Source of the DNA: Colwellia sp. MB02u-6
GTDB taxonomy: Bacteria; Pseudomonadota; Gammaproteobacteria; Enterobacterales; Alteromonadaceae
Direction of reading: 5' to 3'
Assembly (NCBI RefSeq): GCF_014077095.1
Contig: NZ_JACGVG010000027.1
Location: 617,155 to 681,154, forward strand
Length of the DNA: 64,000 nucleotides
Below the pieces are notes generated by a model, which worked only from the letters and a program-made list of their open reading frames with translations, did not search any database and was not told the origin of the DNA. Below are positions 39,994 through 47,645 of the stretch, one piece after another; the stretch's first letter is position 1, and each line of letters opens with the position of its first letter. A program made the translations under genes and the position numbers.

Positions 39994-40634
39994 TTGCTCA
40001 CGACTATTAAACCAGAATATTTGAATCAATATAGAGCTAGAACTCACAGTTGGGATGATGTTACAGCTAGCGACGAAGTTACTATATGGAAATAGTTTGA
40101 TTTGATGAAAATGGGGTTTTGTGTCTATGGTGAATGTACCTTAAGCAGTAAACATATAGAGCATTTCAAGACAAGGGATTCGACCCTAGCTCTTTATTTG
40201 AATGGTCTAACTTGTTTGGTTTGTGTGACGATAGAGGTCGTTGTGGACATTATAAAGATAGTCAAAAAGCCAAGCCATACGATATTTAAAATATTATCAA
40301 ACCTGATTTAGACGACATAAATAAATTTCTACTCTTTCTAACCAACGGCAGGGTATCGGTGAGAAACGATCTGAGTCTACGTATGGAATTAAAGGCTAGA
40401 GAAACTAACAGAGTATTGAATTTAAACGGTGATACGACACTAGTCAAGAGGTGAAAAACATCCTTTAAGCAAATAAAACCTAATATAGACAATCTGTATC
40501 AATTGATTGAAGAACTTGATTATGAAGATTGGATTGTTTTATTAGAAGCTGAAATTCATGACTTAATAAATGATAAAGTGGAGTTTGAAACAGCCATGAC
40601 GAATACCTGGTGTTTCAGTCAAGCATATGAATGA
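39994..40634 (+). pseudogene. ptuB: PtuB-type HNH nuclease relic (Septu / retron Ec78 effector family)
   Basis: The region reads as a decayed member of the TIGR02646/PtuB HNH family. TIKPEYLNQYRARTHSWDD, a stop (TAG for Gln), then FCVYGECTLSSKHIEHF. A one-base loss shifts the frame to KGFDPSSLFEWSNLFGLCDD and CGHYKDSQKAKPYDI, a stop, then IIKPDLDDINKFLLFLTNGR, ETNRVLNLNGDTTLVKR, a stop, and ELDYEDWIVLLEAEI. The order HIEHF / FEWSNLFGxC / CGHYKD / IKPDxxDxxKFLxFxxxGR / RxxNLNG is that of PtuB. In PtuB the metal site is CxYC...; here Cys is replaced by Gly (VYGEC). No PtuA ATPase, RT or ncRNA lies next to it. Confidence 0.85.
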
Positions 40635-41018
40635 GTAAAGTAACTCTTATTGATTGAATATGATGATATTAAACTTTTAATTATCTACCATTAATTATTC
40701 AATTTTTTTATTTTTATAAATACACGCATAACAATTTTTGAAAACACTAAATTTAATGAATCCTCGTGTGGCTACATATACGCTATATCGTTAGCTGTAC
40801 CTTTAAAATTGAGAATGGAGTCCCATAAAAGTGAAAAAAAAACGAATTGACAAAAACTATGCAAACTGAATTTGATAGTGAAGATATATTGTCAAACATA
40901 TATAAAAACATAAAAGTGAAGATATTTTAGAGAAAAAATTCGCTACTTTAGTTGCAGCTTAAAGGACAAAAAATTAATTATTAAGCATAAAACTGCTAAT
41001 AGAGCTTTAATTTCATTA
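40635..41018. other. Boundary of the integron array, with a frameshifted cassette start
   Basis: About 380 AT-rich bases. GTTAGCT at 40790-40796 has the form of an attC right-hand core site (GTTRRRY) and may mark the left end of the first cassette. An ATG at 40859 opens MQTEFDSEDILSNIYKNIK. One frame away the reading continues SEDILEKKIRYFSCSLKDKK and joins the ORF at 41019, so the first cassette gene may have lost or gained a base in the A-rich stretch near 40910. Confidence 0.4.
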
Positions 41019-41369
41019 ATGATTTTAATTACCATTTTTACCGCAATTGCTGGCTACGAAATTGGTGTCGATTCAGCTTCAACTAATCCAATTTATTGGG
41101 GAGCCATTGCCATAATCCCTATGATTTTCTTTTATAACTTTGTAAAGGTTAACTATCAAGCACACTTAGTTTATGTACTATTAAGTATTACTCAATTTCC
41201 CCAGTCCCTAGATAACTTTGGCGCTGAGCTTGTTACGGATATTATTGGAGTAGCAATATCTATATTCTTAATCGTATTTGTTTGGTACTTAAAAAATAAG
41301 CTTTTCCCATACATGGGATTTTTTGGTGTAAAAAAGGATGCCAATGAGCAGTACACATTTGCAAGGTAA
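41019..41369 (+). CDS. Integron cassette 1: small membrane protein
   Basis: A 116-residue protein with three hydrophobic segments (ILITIFTAIAGYEIG; YWGAIAIIPMIFFYNFV; IIGVAISIFLIVFVWYL). The upstream reading suggests its N-terminus has been cut off by a frameshift and that the true start was at 40859. It ends at the left arm of an attC. No known family. The gene is likely non-functional if the frameshift is real. Confidence 0.5.
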   Translation: MILITIFTAIAGYEIGVDSASTNPIYWGAIAIIPMIFFYNFVKVNYQAHLVYVLLSITQFPQSLDNFGAELVTDIIGVAISIFLIVFVWYLKNKLFPYMGFFGVKKDANEQYTFAR

Positions 41370-41469
41370 GGCTAACAAGTTGTTAAAGCAGAACAAATAA
41401 CAGTTGGCTTTTGCTCCTGCGTCGCTTATTTTAGTCAACATATTATCAGCCCTTAAATGGGCGTTATGT
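41370..41469 (+). repeat. attC site 1 of integron array
   Basis: Starts with GGCTAAC and ends with GTTATGT, the R core. The inner part holds ACAGTTGGCTTTT, then TATTTTAGTCAAC, and finally CAGCCCTTAAATGGGCGTTATG. These are the paired arms of a typical attC of marine gammaproteobacterial integrons. About 100 bases. Confidence 0.8.
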
Positions 41470-41515
41470 GATTAAAATTGCTCATCAATCAACATTCAGT
41501 TTTAATAATTACTTC

Positions 41516-41809
41516 TTACTTCTTATTTCTACGTAATTTAAGTAACCATGAAGATTTATTCTTTTCAGCATCATAAAATACGGCCATGGTGAAAAAAAAC
41601 ATTAGTAGCAATATTGTGTGCGCAGCTAGGCTTATACCAAAGTAAATTATACTTCCAATGTAGATGGAAATAGCAAAACTCCACAATCCAGCTAAAATTG
41701 TCATAATATAAAATCTACTGATAGGGTCTGGTATATGTCTAATGGGATTTCTTTTAGAATCAAAGATATATTTATAGTAATCGTATATTCTAAGTGCAAA
41801 TGCTTTCAT
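41516..41809 (-). CDS. Integron cassette 2: small membrane protein, reversed
   Basis: A 97-residue protein on the minus strand, against the cassette orientation. It has two hydrophobic segments (FYIMTILAGLWSFAISIYI and YFGISLAAHTILLLMFFFT) and a basic C-terminus. Reversed cassette genes need their own promoter. No known family. It lies entirely between attC 1 and attC 2. Confidence 0.55.
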   Translation of the reverse strand: MKAFALRIYDYYKYIFDSKRNPIRHIPDPISRFYIMTILAGLWSFAISIYIGSIIYFGISLAAHTILLLMFFFTMAVFYDAEKNKSSWLLKLRRNKK

Positions 41810-41902
41810 AACATACTCTCTTATTTAAATTTCTTCATTTAATTATACGATTGAATTTAGCACTTGGATCTTAATTATATGACTAATATAGAGCTATAAA
41901 TC

Positions 41903-42001
41903 ACATAACAAGTTACTCAAACGGACGCTACACAGTTGGCTAGCACTCGTTCTTTTAATATTTTAGCCAACTATTTCGCGCCGCTTAGCAAGGCGCTAGC
42001 T
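41903..42001 (+). repeat. attC site 2 of integron array
   Basis: Opens with ACATAAC, exactly complementary to the GTTATGT core of site 1. It contains ACAGTTGGC and TATTTTAGCCAAC and ends GGCGCTAGCT, in which the core G|TT has become GCT. The mutated core may reduce recombination. Confidence 0.75.
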
Positions 42002-42014
42002 GCTTAAGATAATT

Positions 42015-42422
42015 ATGAATGAACTTGATATAGCCTTTAAATTAAACGACCAAATCATTACATTTTGGCAATTTTATGTTGCTGGAACTACAGGTATAGT
42101 TGGTTGGGTGTTTTCTAGGGAAAAAGCTTGGCCGAAACAAAAAAGGATTGCCGTCGGTGTCACTGCAATTATTTTTATAATATTCAGTTTCGTAGCGTTA
42201 TATAAAACAATTAGTAATCTAACAAAAATTGTTGCACTGCTAAGTGATAAGGCATTTGAGCTAGCGTCAACAGGTATTAATGAAACTGTTTTTAAATTTG
42301 CACTTGAGCGTTTAGACCAAGGTGGTTTATTGTTAAATCTAGGTCCACACATATTAGTTGATTGTATTGTTCTCTATTTTATTTTCATATTATCTAAAAC
42401 AGATCCATCAGCTAACAAGTAG
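42015..42422 (+). CDS. Integron cassette 3: membrane protein of unknown function
   Basis: A 135-residue protein with three hydrophobic segments: an N-terminal one (FWQFYVAGTTGIVGWVFS), IAVGVTAIIFIIFSFVALY, and C-terminal PHILVDCIVLYFIFILS. It starts 14 bases after the core of attC 2 and runs into the left arm of attC 3, the compact cassette arrangement. No family recognised. Confidence 0.65.
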   Translation: MNELDIAFKLNDQIITFWQFYVAGTTGIVGWVFSREKAWPKQKRIAVGVTAIIFIIFSFVALYKTISNLTKIVALLSDKAFELASTGINETVFKFALERLDQGGLLLNLGPHILVDCIVLYFIFILSKTDPSANK

Positions 42423-42465
42423 CACCAACGGACTTGATAATCTGTCGTTGTGCTAAGCTTTAGGT
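42410..42465 (+). repeat. Short attC site 3 of integron array
   Basis: AGCTAAC opens the site. TAGCACCAACGGAC pairs with GTCGTTGTGCTA leaving unpaired bases in the stem, a hallmark of folded attC. The right core is unclear (AGCTTTAGGT). At about 56 bases it is much shorter than the others. Confidence 0.6.
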
Positions 42466-42479
42466 AATAAGGAGATTAC

Positions 42480-42968
42480 ATGAGTATTCGAGAAGAATTA
42501 AAGGAAGAGTATTTATTTCTGCAACAAACATATGAAGACTTTGATAACCGGGCACTATTAATCAAAGGTTGGTGCATCACTATTTCATTAGGTGCTTTAG
42601 CACTAGGTTTTGATTCCTCAAAAGGTGGCTTTTCAACATCATTATTTCTCTTTGTCGCTGGTTCTGCATTATTATTTTGGCTAATTGAGGCAAAATGGAA
42701 GACATTCCAATATGCTAATGCCTATCGAATTCGTATTATCGAGGCTTATTTTCGAGGAGATGAAAACTATCAAAATATTGTGCCATTTCAAATTTATAAT
42801 TCTTGGTTCAAAGCTTATTCTGAGGATCCACCAATACATAAATATGAAGCTACAAAAATTAGTAAAACTCCTTTGTCTCAAACGTTTAGTAATGCAATGC
42901 TACCCTTAGTTTTTACACCATATTTATTTATTTTTTTCGGTGGAGTTATAGGTGCAATTATTACTTAA
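42480..42968 (+). CDS. Integron cassette 4: membrane protein of unknown function
   Basis: A 162-residue protein. It begins with a charged helix (SIREELKEEYLFLQQTYEDFD). Two hydrophobic segments follow (KGWCITISLGALALGF; SLFLFVAGSALLFWLIEA). After a soluble stretch there is a C-terminal segment (LVFTPYLFIFFGGVIGAI). AAGGAG precedes the start at proper spacing. No known family. Confidence 0.7.
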   Translation: MSIREELKEEYLFLQQTYEDFDNRALLIKGWCITISLGALALGFDSSKGGFSTSLFLFVAGSALLFWLIEAKWKTFQYANAYRIRIIEAYFRGDENYQNIVPFQIYNSWFKAYSEDPPIHKYEATKISKTPLSQTFSNAMLPLVFTPYLFIFFGGVIGAIIT

Positions 42969-43067
42969 CAAGTAAATAAAGAGGGGGGAGATCACAAATT
43001 ACAGTTGGTTTTTCTGTTCCGCTTCATATTTTAGTCAACTACAATTTACCTCTTAACAGGGCTACAT
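42963..43067 (+). repeat. attC site 4 of integron array, right core altered
   Basis: Opens ACTTAAC, contains ACAGTTGGTTTTT and TATTTTAGTCAAC, and ends CTCTTAACAGGGCTACAT, where GTTRRRY is expected. The right core looks damaged, next to the decayed IS110 sequence. Confidence 0.65.
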
Positions 43068-43207
43068 GGACTCCCTTAGTCAAGCAATAGCATCTCTAAC
43101 AACAAGAAGATCTGACAGCCCTACATTTGGTGTTTATTAGCTAGGCATAGCGTTTTCTGTCGTATTTGAGTATTTATTCATTTAAGCCTTTGCCATAAAT
43201 CATTGAG

Positions 43208-43745
43208 TCATTCACGCGTAAGAAAGGGTAAATTATTTTTAGCATCCTCTAAAATACTACTGATGTTTTTTTGTGCAGGGTAACGACCTTTGGGCATGAT
43301 GATGCCCAATTCAGACAATAAGCCTCGCAAACAGTTAATACCTGCGGTTCTGTCTTTGATTGCGCCTTGGTGAATACGATGTAAACACAGTACCGCTTGT
43401 TGCTCTTCGCTTTTGATACTGACAAAGCGTGTCTTGGTCTTGTTGCAGCCTCAAAAATGGCTTCAGCATCATTTGCTTCATTCTTTTAACTTTGTCGGTA
43501 GGGAATAACAAATTTTTAGGCCTGATACGCACGTCATGACCGAGCTTGATAAATTCTCTTGCCCAGTAATGTGCAACCGAGCAGGCTTACATAGCAATAA
43601 TACAGGGTGTTAATTTAGCTATTTTGGCTAACAGTTTATTTCGTTTGATAGTTTTACGCAATTTGCACTTGTCATGTTCGTCAGTTCCGTGAATACTAAA
43701 AACTGACTTGGCTAAATCGATGCCAACGACTTTAATTAAGGACAC
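43208..43745 (-). pseudogene. IS110-family transposase relic, N-terminal half
   Basis: The minus strand from a GTG at 43745 reads KVVGIDLAKSVFSIHGTDEH, the DEDD-type N-terminus of IS110 transposases. A TAA at 43587-43589 replaces a Glu codon (IIAM-stop-ACSVAHYW). One-base losses near 43491 and 43435 shift the frame; across them the reading continues DAEAIFEAATRP, SIKSEEQQAVLCLHRIHQG, then INCLRGLLSELGI and ends FLTRE-stop. The C-terminal serine domain is missing. The element sits between attC 4 and the next cassette. IS110/IS1111 elements are known to target attC sites. Confidence 0.85.
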
Positions 43746-43827
43746 ATGGACTGACCTTTATTGAATTTTTTTAACAGCTTTCAATATGGCACATAGATGC
43801 TGATTAGTGGAGGAGTCTATATCATTC

Positions 43828-43834
43828 GTTATGT
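43828..43834 (+). repeat. Isolated attC right-core site GTTATGT
   Basis: GTTATGT lies 19 bases before the GNAT cassette start and marks its left junction. The rest of the preceding attC was probably removed together with, or before, the IS110 insertion. Confidence 0.5.
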
Positions 43835-43852
43835 GCCAAATAGAGGTGGAAC

Positions 43853-44353
43853 ATGAAAGTACATTCAAGGCTGCTCAATGTAGCTGATTTTGAACAAATG
43901 AGAAAAATTTTACTTCGAGATGGGCCAAACGAGTGGAACTACATTACGAATGAAAGCATTGATCTACAGTTTCAGCTAATACGCGATGGAAAGGCGCTTG
44001 CGGTTTTAGCTGAAGATAATGAAATTACTGGGTTCGCGATTTTAATTTTTAAAGAGGCATGTCCTTCAACACTTAGTCAATACTCCGATTTATCAACAAT
44101 AGCATACATTAATGATGTGGTAGTTAACATGAATTATAGTGGTAAAGGGATTGGAAGTACGTTATTACAAAAGGCAATTGAGTTGGCTCACAAAGGACAA
44201 TGTGAAAAAGTATATATTGAACGCCACGAAGAAAACTTAGCATCCGCAGGTATGATGCGAAAAGCATCCTTTCAAATTGTTGAGACCTTTTATGACCCTC
44301 AGAAACGTACTTCTGGTTCAAGAAATACATCGTTGCTAGTCAGAAGTACATAA
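43853..44353 (+). CDS. Integron cassette 5: GNAT-family acetyltransferase
   Basis: A 166-residue GNAT fold protein. IAYINDVVVNMNYSGKGIGSTLLQKAIELA contains the acetyl-CoA loop (xxGxGxG/A) and KVYIERHEENLASAGMMRKASFQIV the C-terminal motif. The substrate is unknown; cassette GNATs include drug acetyltransferases and many others. The stop codon overlaps the opening core of attC 5, typical of a cassette. Confidence 0.85.
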   Translation: MKVHSRLLNVADFEQMRKILLRDGPNEWNYITNESIDLQFQLIRDGKALAVLAEDNEITGFAILIFKEACPSTLSQYSDLSTIAYINDVVVNMNYSGKGIGSTLLQKAIELAHKGQCEKVYIERHEENLASAGMMRKASFQIVETFYDPQKRTSGSRNTSLLVRST

Positions 44354-44450
44354 CAATAATTTCAAGCGGGACTGCTAACTGTTGGCTTTTTCTTCACTCC
44401 GTTCACTTATTTTAGCCAACTCTATTTTGCCTCTTAAATAGGCGTTATGT
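44348..44450 (+). repeat. attC site 5 of integron array
   Basis: ACATAAC at the left and GTTATGT at the right are perfect inverse complements. CTGTTGGCTTTTT and TATTTTAGCCAAC fill the centre and GCCTCTTAAATAGGC precedes the right core. The best-preserved site of the array. Confidence 0.85.
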
Positions 44451-44514
44451 CCAAATATGTTATACGCAGCATGTATTACTGATCAGGTATTACGAGAAGA
44501 GAATTATGGATGCA

Positions 44515-44546
44515 ACTATTATTTTCCTCTTAGTGAGGCGTTAAGT
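44515..44546 (+). repeat. Partial attC (right end only)
   Basis: TTTTCCTCTTAGTGAGGCGTTAAGT ends in GTTAAGT and has only the right arm of an attC. The roughly 95 bases between site 5 and this remnant hold no ORF, so a cassette has been largely deleted. Confidence 0.55.
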
Positions 44547-44609
44547 GTTTGGTTCGTTTTGCTTTGAAGCCGATATGGCATCCCCTTGTCAATAAATTGA
44601 AGGATTCAC

Positions 44610-45317
44610 TTGATGGACAATGATTCTGCACAGGATTTTTCTAATGGTCTAACGCAAAGAAACTCAGCCATAATCGCTGGGTTAGGTCTGCTGGTAATGG
44701 TTTTCGCAGCACCCATAGCAAATTTCTATTTCATGTCGCAAAGCGTTGTCAAAGGTGATATCGCTGCAACAGTCAATAGCTTGCAATCCAATGGAACTCC
44801 ATTTGTAATTGGCACATTCTTGTTATTTGTTACTTATGTGATGGATATTATTGTCGCATGGGCTTTATTTTGGTATTTGCGTAAAGATCAAAGAGCGCTT
44901 TCACAATTGGTTGCGTGGTCTCGGCTTGTTTACACTGCGCTTGCTTTCGTTGGCCTATCTTCGAGTATTCTAGCCTACGACTTGGCTGTGAATCTGTCGG
45001 TATCAAATTTATTCAGCGAATCAGATATCCAAACTATGGTTTTTGCCCACCTGTCAGCGGCGAAATCGATGGAGTCGATGGCGCTGATGTTGTTTGGGGT
45101 TCACCTAGGTATACTCAGTATATTGTTATGGCGTTCTACCGTCACTCCGAGCTGGCTTAGTATTCCAGTGGGGCTAGCTGGCACGTCTTATATTGCTATG
45201 TATTTAGGCAAATACTTTGCTCCAGATGTTGATTTAGGCTGGTTAATTCTCTTTGCGCTAGGAGAACTCGTATTGATGGTTTGGTTACTTGCATTCGGTT
45301 GGCGTAAAAAAAGTTAG
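44610..45317 (+). CDS. DUF4386 domain membrane protein
   Basis: A 235-residue integral membrane protein with about six segments, beginning NGLTQRNSAIIAGLGLLVMVFAAPIANFYF. The central GTFLLFVTYVMDIIVAWALFWYLRK and the family order match DUF4386, a membrane family of unknown function. An ATG one codon later is also possible. It starts 64 bases after the partial attC core, so it is probably the last cassette; no attC follows it. Confidence 0.75.
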   Translation: MMDNDSAQDFSNGLTQRNSAIIAGLGLLVMVFAAPIANFYFMSQSVVKGDIAATVNSLQSNGTPFVIGTFLLFVTYVMDIIVAWALFWYLRKDQRALSQLVAWSRLVYTALAFVGLSSSILAYDLAVNLSVSNLFSESDIQTMVFAHLSAAKSMESMALMLFGVHLGILSILLWRSTVTPSWLSIPVGLAGTSYIAMYLGKYFAPDVDLGWLILFALGELVLMVWLLAFGWRKKS

Positions 45318-45900
45318 CCACACGCCGGTGTAAATATTCATTTAATAAGAAAAATTATAGGAATAAAAAATGGCGGGTAAAAAAACCTAGTATAAGAATA
45401 TAAAGTTTTATTACCACCGAGAAAAAATCAAAGGGACAGTGTCGTTGATTATATAAATTAGCCTTCTATACCTAAATTTCTTTACTCTTTCATAGTGAGA
45501 TTAAGGTGGCTAGTTTACCCCAATTGAATTTACCTGATATATCTCTAAATATTGTTTAGCGAGGGACTAATCGCCAACAATTTATGGAGTAAATTGAACA
45601 GTAAACCGGTAGACGTTCATCTCCTATATATTAAGAAAAACCCTACATCAGTAGATCTGTTTTCATTCCTTTTATTTTTTGTTTGCTAAAACAAGTTTGT
45701 GATCAAAGAATCACACAATTACAGCGTATAAAATTAGCGTGAAGATTCGAAGCTAACTAATAAGGCGAATGAGTTTGGAACTCATAATTTTCACCTTGAT
45801 GCCTTTATACTCAGTTTGATAAAAGACATTTAAATCTCTTATGGCATAGCAAAACGCATACAGCCTCTGTTTTACATGTTGTAGAAAAGGTATTCTCCAC
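45318..45900. other. Intergenic region at the right end of the integron array
   Basis: About 580 bases with no gene I can support. The missing attC after the DUF4386 gene means the array has been cut here. GGGACAGTGTCGTTGATTA near 45433 resembles sequences found around REP-type elements but is isolated. Confidence 0.4.
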
Positions 45901-47244
45901 ATGAAAAATATCAAATTAAGCTATTTTATCATTCTGCTGTCCCTAACATTACTTTGGTTACTTGCAGACCCAATATTGTTTTCATCATATAAGTTTTTTC
46001 CGCTGAGAAAGTCTATGCTCAGTTACACCGGTATTGTGGCCATTGCTGTGATGAGTATTGGTATGATATTGGCCATTCGCCCTGTTATTATTGAACCTAT
46101 GCTTGGTGGGCTTGATAAAACCTATCGTTTACATAAATGGCTGGGCGTAACAGCGCTTATTTTTTCAGTTTTACATTATCTATGGGCAATGGTACCCAAA
46201 TGGTTAGTTGGCTGGGGGTTAATGGATAAGCCTGCTCGTCATAGATCAAATGAAGAAACGAACAGCCTATTGCTTTTTTTTAAAGAACAACATGGTCTTG
46301 CTGAATCTATCGGTGAATGGGCCTTTTATGCCCTGATATTATTTATGATTTTAGCCTTAGTTAAATGGTTTCCGTATCGATACTTTTTCAAAACGCATCG
46401 GTTTATCGCTATTATTTATCTATTTTTAGTTTTTCACTCGATCATACTCATGCAAGTTGATTATTGGGATGAGCCTATATCTTGGTTGACGGTATTATTA
46501 ATGATTGGTGGCACTGTTGCTGCCTTTCTCTCCTTGTCACGAAAAATTGGCGTTTCTCGACGTTCTGTGGGCAACATCAACAATATAAACTATCACAGTG
46601 ACAATCAAGTATTGGGTCTGAGTATTGATTTAGAAAATAGTTGGAGTGGACATCAGGCCGGACAATTTGCCTTTGTTACCTTTGATAAAGCAGAAGGGCC
46701 TCATCCTTTTACTATATCATCAGCATGGAAGAACGACGCTAGGATTGAATTTCTTATCAAAGGCCTAGGCGACTATACAAAAACGCTACCGAGTATTTTA
46801 AAAGTAGGAGACAAGGTTGAAATTGAAGGGCCTTATGGTCAATTTGATTTTAGTACCGGTAAACCTAGGCAAATTTGGGTTGCAGGAGGGATAGGTATTA
46901 CACCATTTATCGCGCGTATTGAGGTTTTAGCAGCAAAAAAAACTGATAAAAAAATTAGTGAAGGTATAGATTTGTTTTATTGCACCCACGAACCTGACGA
47001 ATATTTCATTAATGCGCTGAAACATTCTTCAGAGCTGGCAGGGGTAAAACTTCATGTTTTAGTCGCTAATAAAGACGGACTATTAAACACAGATCAAATA
47101 TGCAAACTAGTACCCGATTGGCAAGATTCAACTATTTGGTTTTGCGGACCCAAAGAGTTTGGCAAAAAATTACGCGCAGGCTTCTTAAATAAAGGCTTTA
47201 CAAACGATGACTTTCATCAAGAGTTATTTGATATGAGAGAGTGA
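45901..47244 (+). CDS. Ferric-reductase-like membrane flavoprotein
   Basis: A 447-residue protein. The N-terminal half has six to seven membrane segments with His pairs positioned for b-type haem: RLHKWLGVTALIFSVLHYLW and KTHRFIAIIYLFLVFHSI. The C-terminal half is a ferredoxin-reductase-type domain: FAD motif HPFTISSAW, NAD(P) motif VAGGIGITPFIARIE and a C-terminal IWFCGPKEFG. The architecture is that of ferric reductases/NADPH-oxidase relatives that pass electrons from NADH through FAD and haem across the membrane. It is a single gene with no iron-uptake neighbour visible. Confidence 0.88.
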   Translation: MKNIKLSYFIILLSLTLLWLLADPILFSSYKFFPLRKSMLSYTGIVAIAVMSIGMILAIRPVIIEPMLGGLDKTYRLHKWLGVTALIFSVLHYLWAMVPKWLVGWGLMDKPARHRSNEETNSLLLFFKEQHGLAESIGEWAFYALILFMILALVKWFPYRYFFKTHRFIAIIYLFLVFHSIILMQVDYWDEPISWLTVLLMIGGTVAAFLSLSRKIGVSRRSVGNINNINYHSDNQVLGLSIDLENSWSGHQAGQFAFVTFDKAEGPHPFTISSAWKNDARIEFLIKGLGDYTKTLPSILKVGDKVEIEGPYGQFDFSTGKPRQIWVAGGIGITPFIARIEVLAAKKTDKKISEGIDLFYCTHEPDEYFINALKHSSELAGVKLHVLVANKDGLLNTDQICKLVPDWQDSTIWFCGPKEFGKKLRAGFLNKGFTNDDFHQELFDMRE

Positions 47245-47545
47245 CAATTTTACTATCTGTTATTTACTAAACACCAATTAACGACCCTGTAACAAAATCT
47301 GTGTAACTACTTATCATTAATACCCATATAAGGTTTAGGATAGGCAGTGAATTGTATTGCTCTTCTGTTCCATAGTCCTTAAATAATTCAAGTAAACTAT
47401 AAGCCTTTAGCTATTGAACCTGATTTTTACTCATGACTAATCACCTCAATTAATGCTTATATTAAATAGAGATTAATTTAAGTAAATCGTAGCTGTTGGT
47501 CATGGGTAATCAGGAAGAGCTTTGATCTCATTAGATTTTAGGCAT
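47245..47545. other. Intergenic region after the ferric-reductase-like gene
   Basis: About 300 bases between convergent genes. I see nothing in it beyond ordinary AT-rich sequence. Confidence 0.4.
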
Positions 47546-47585
47546 AAAAAAAGAGGATCACAGCGTTTAATCTGTAATCCTCTTC
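47546..47585 (-). terminator. Terminator of the repeat-protein gene
   Basis: On the minus strand AAGAGGATTACAG pairs with CTGTGATCCTCTT, followed by TTTTTT. It lies 60 bases past the stop of the gene at 47646. Confidence 0.75.
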
Positions 47586-47645
47586 AAGTTACCTCTTTCG
47601 CCTAACCTCTAACTAAGCTGGCGTTTAACCTTATTACATTTGATT

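Noticed and set aside
40102..40311. 69-residue plus-strand ORF
   Set aside because: It is part of the decayed PtuB frame plus an out-of-frame tail, not a gene of its own.
44124..44330. Minus-strand ORF inside the GNAT cassette
   Set aside because: Shadow of the GNAT frame.
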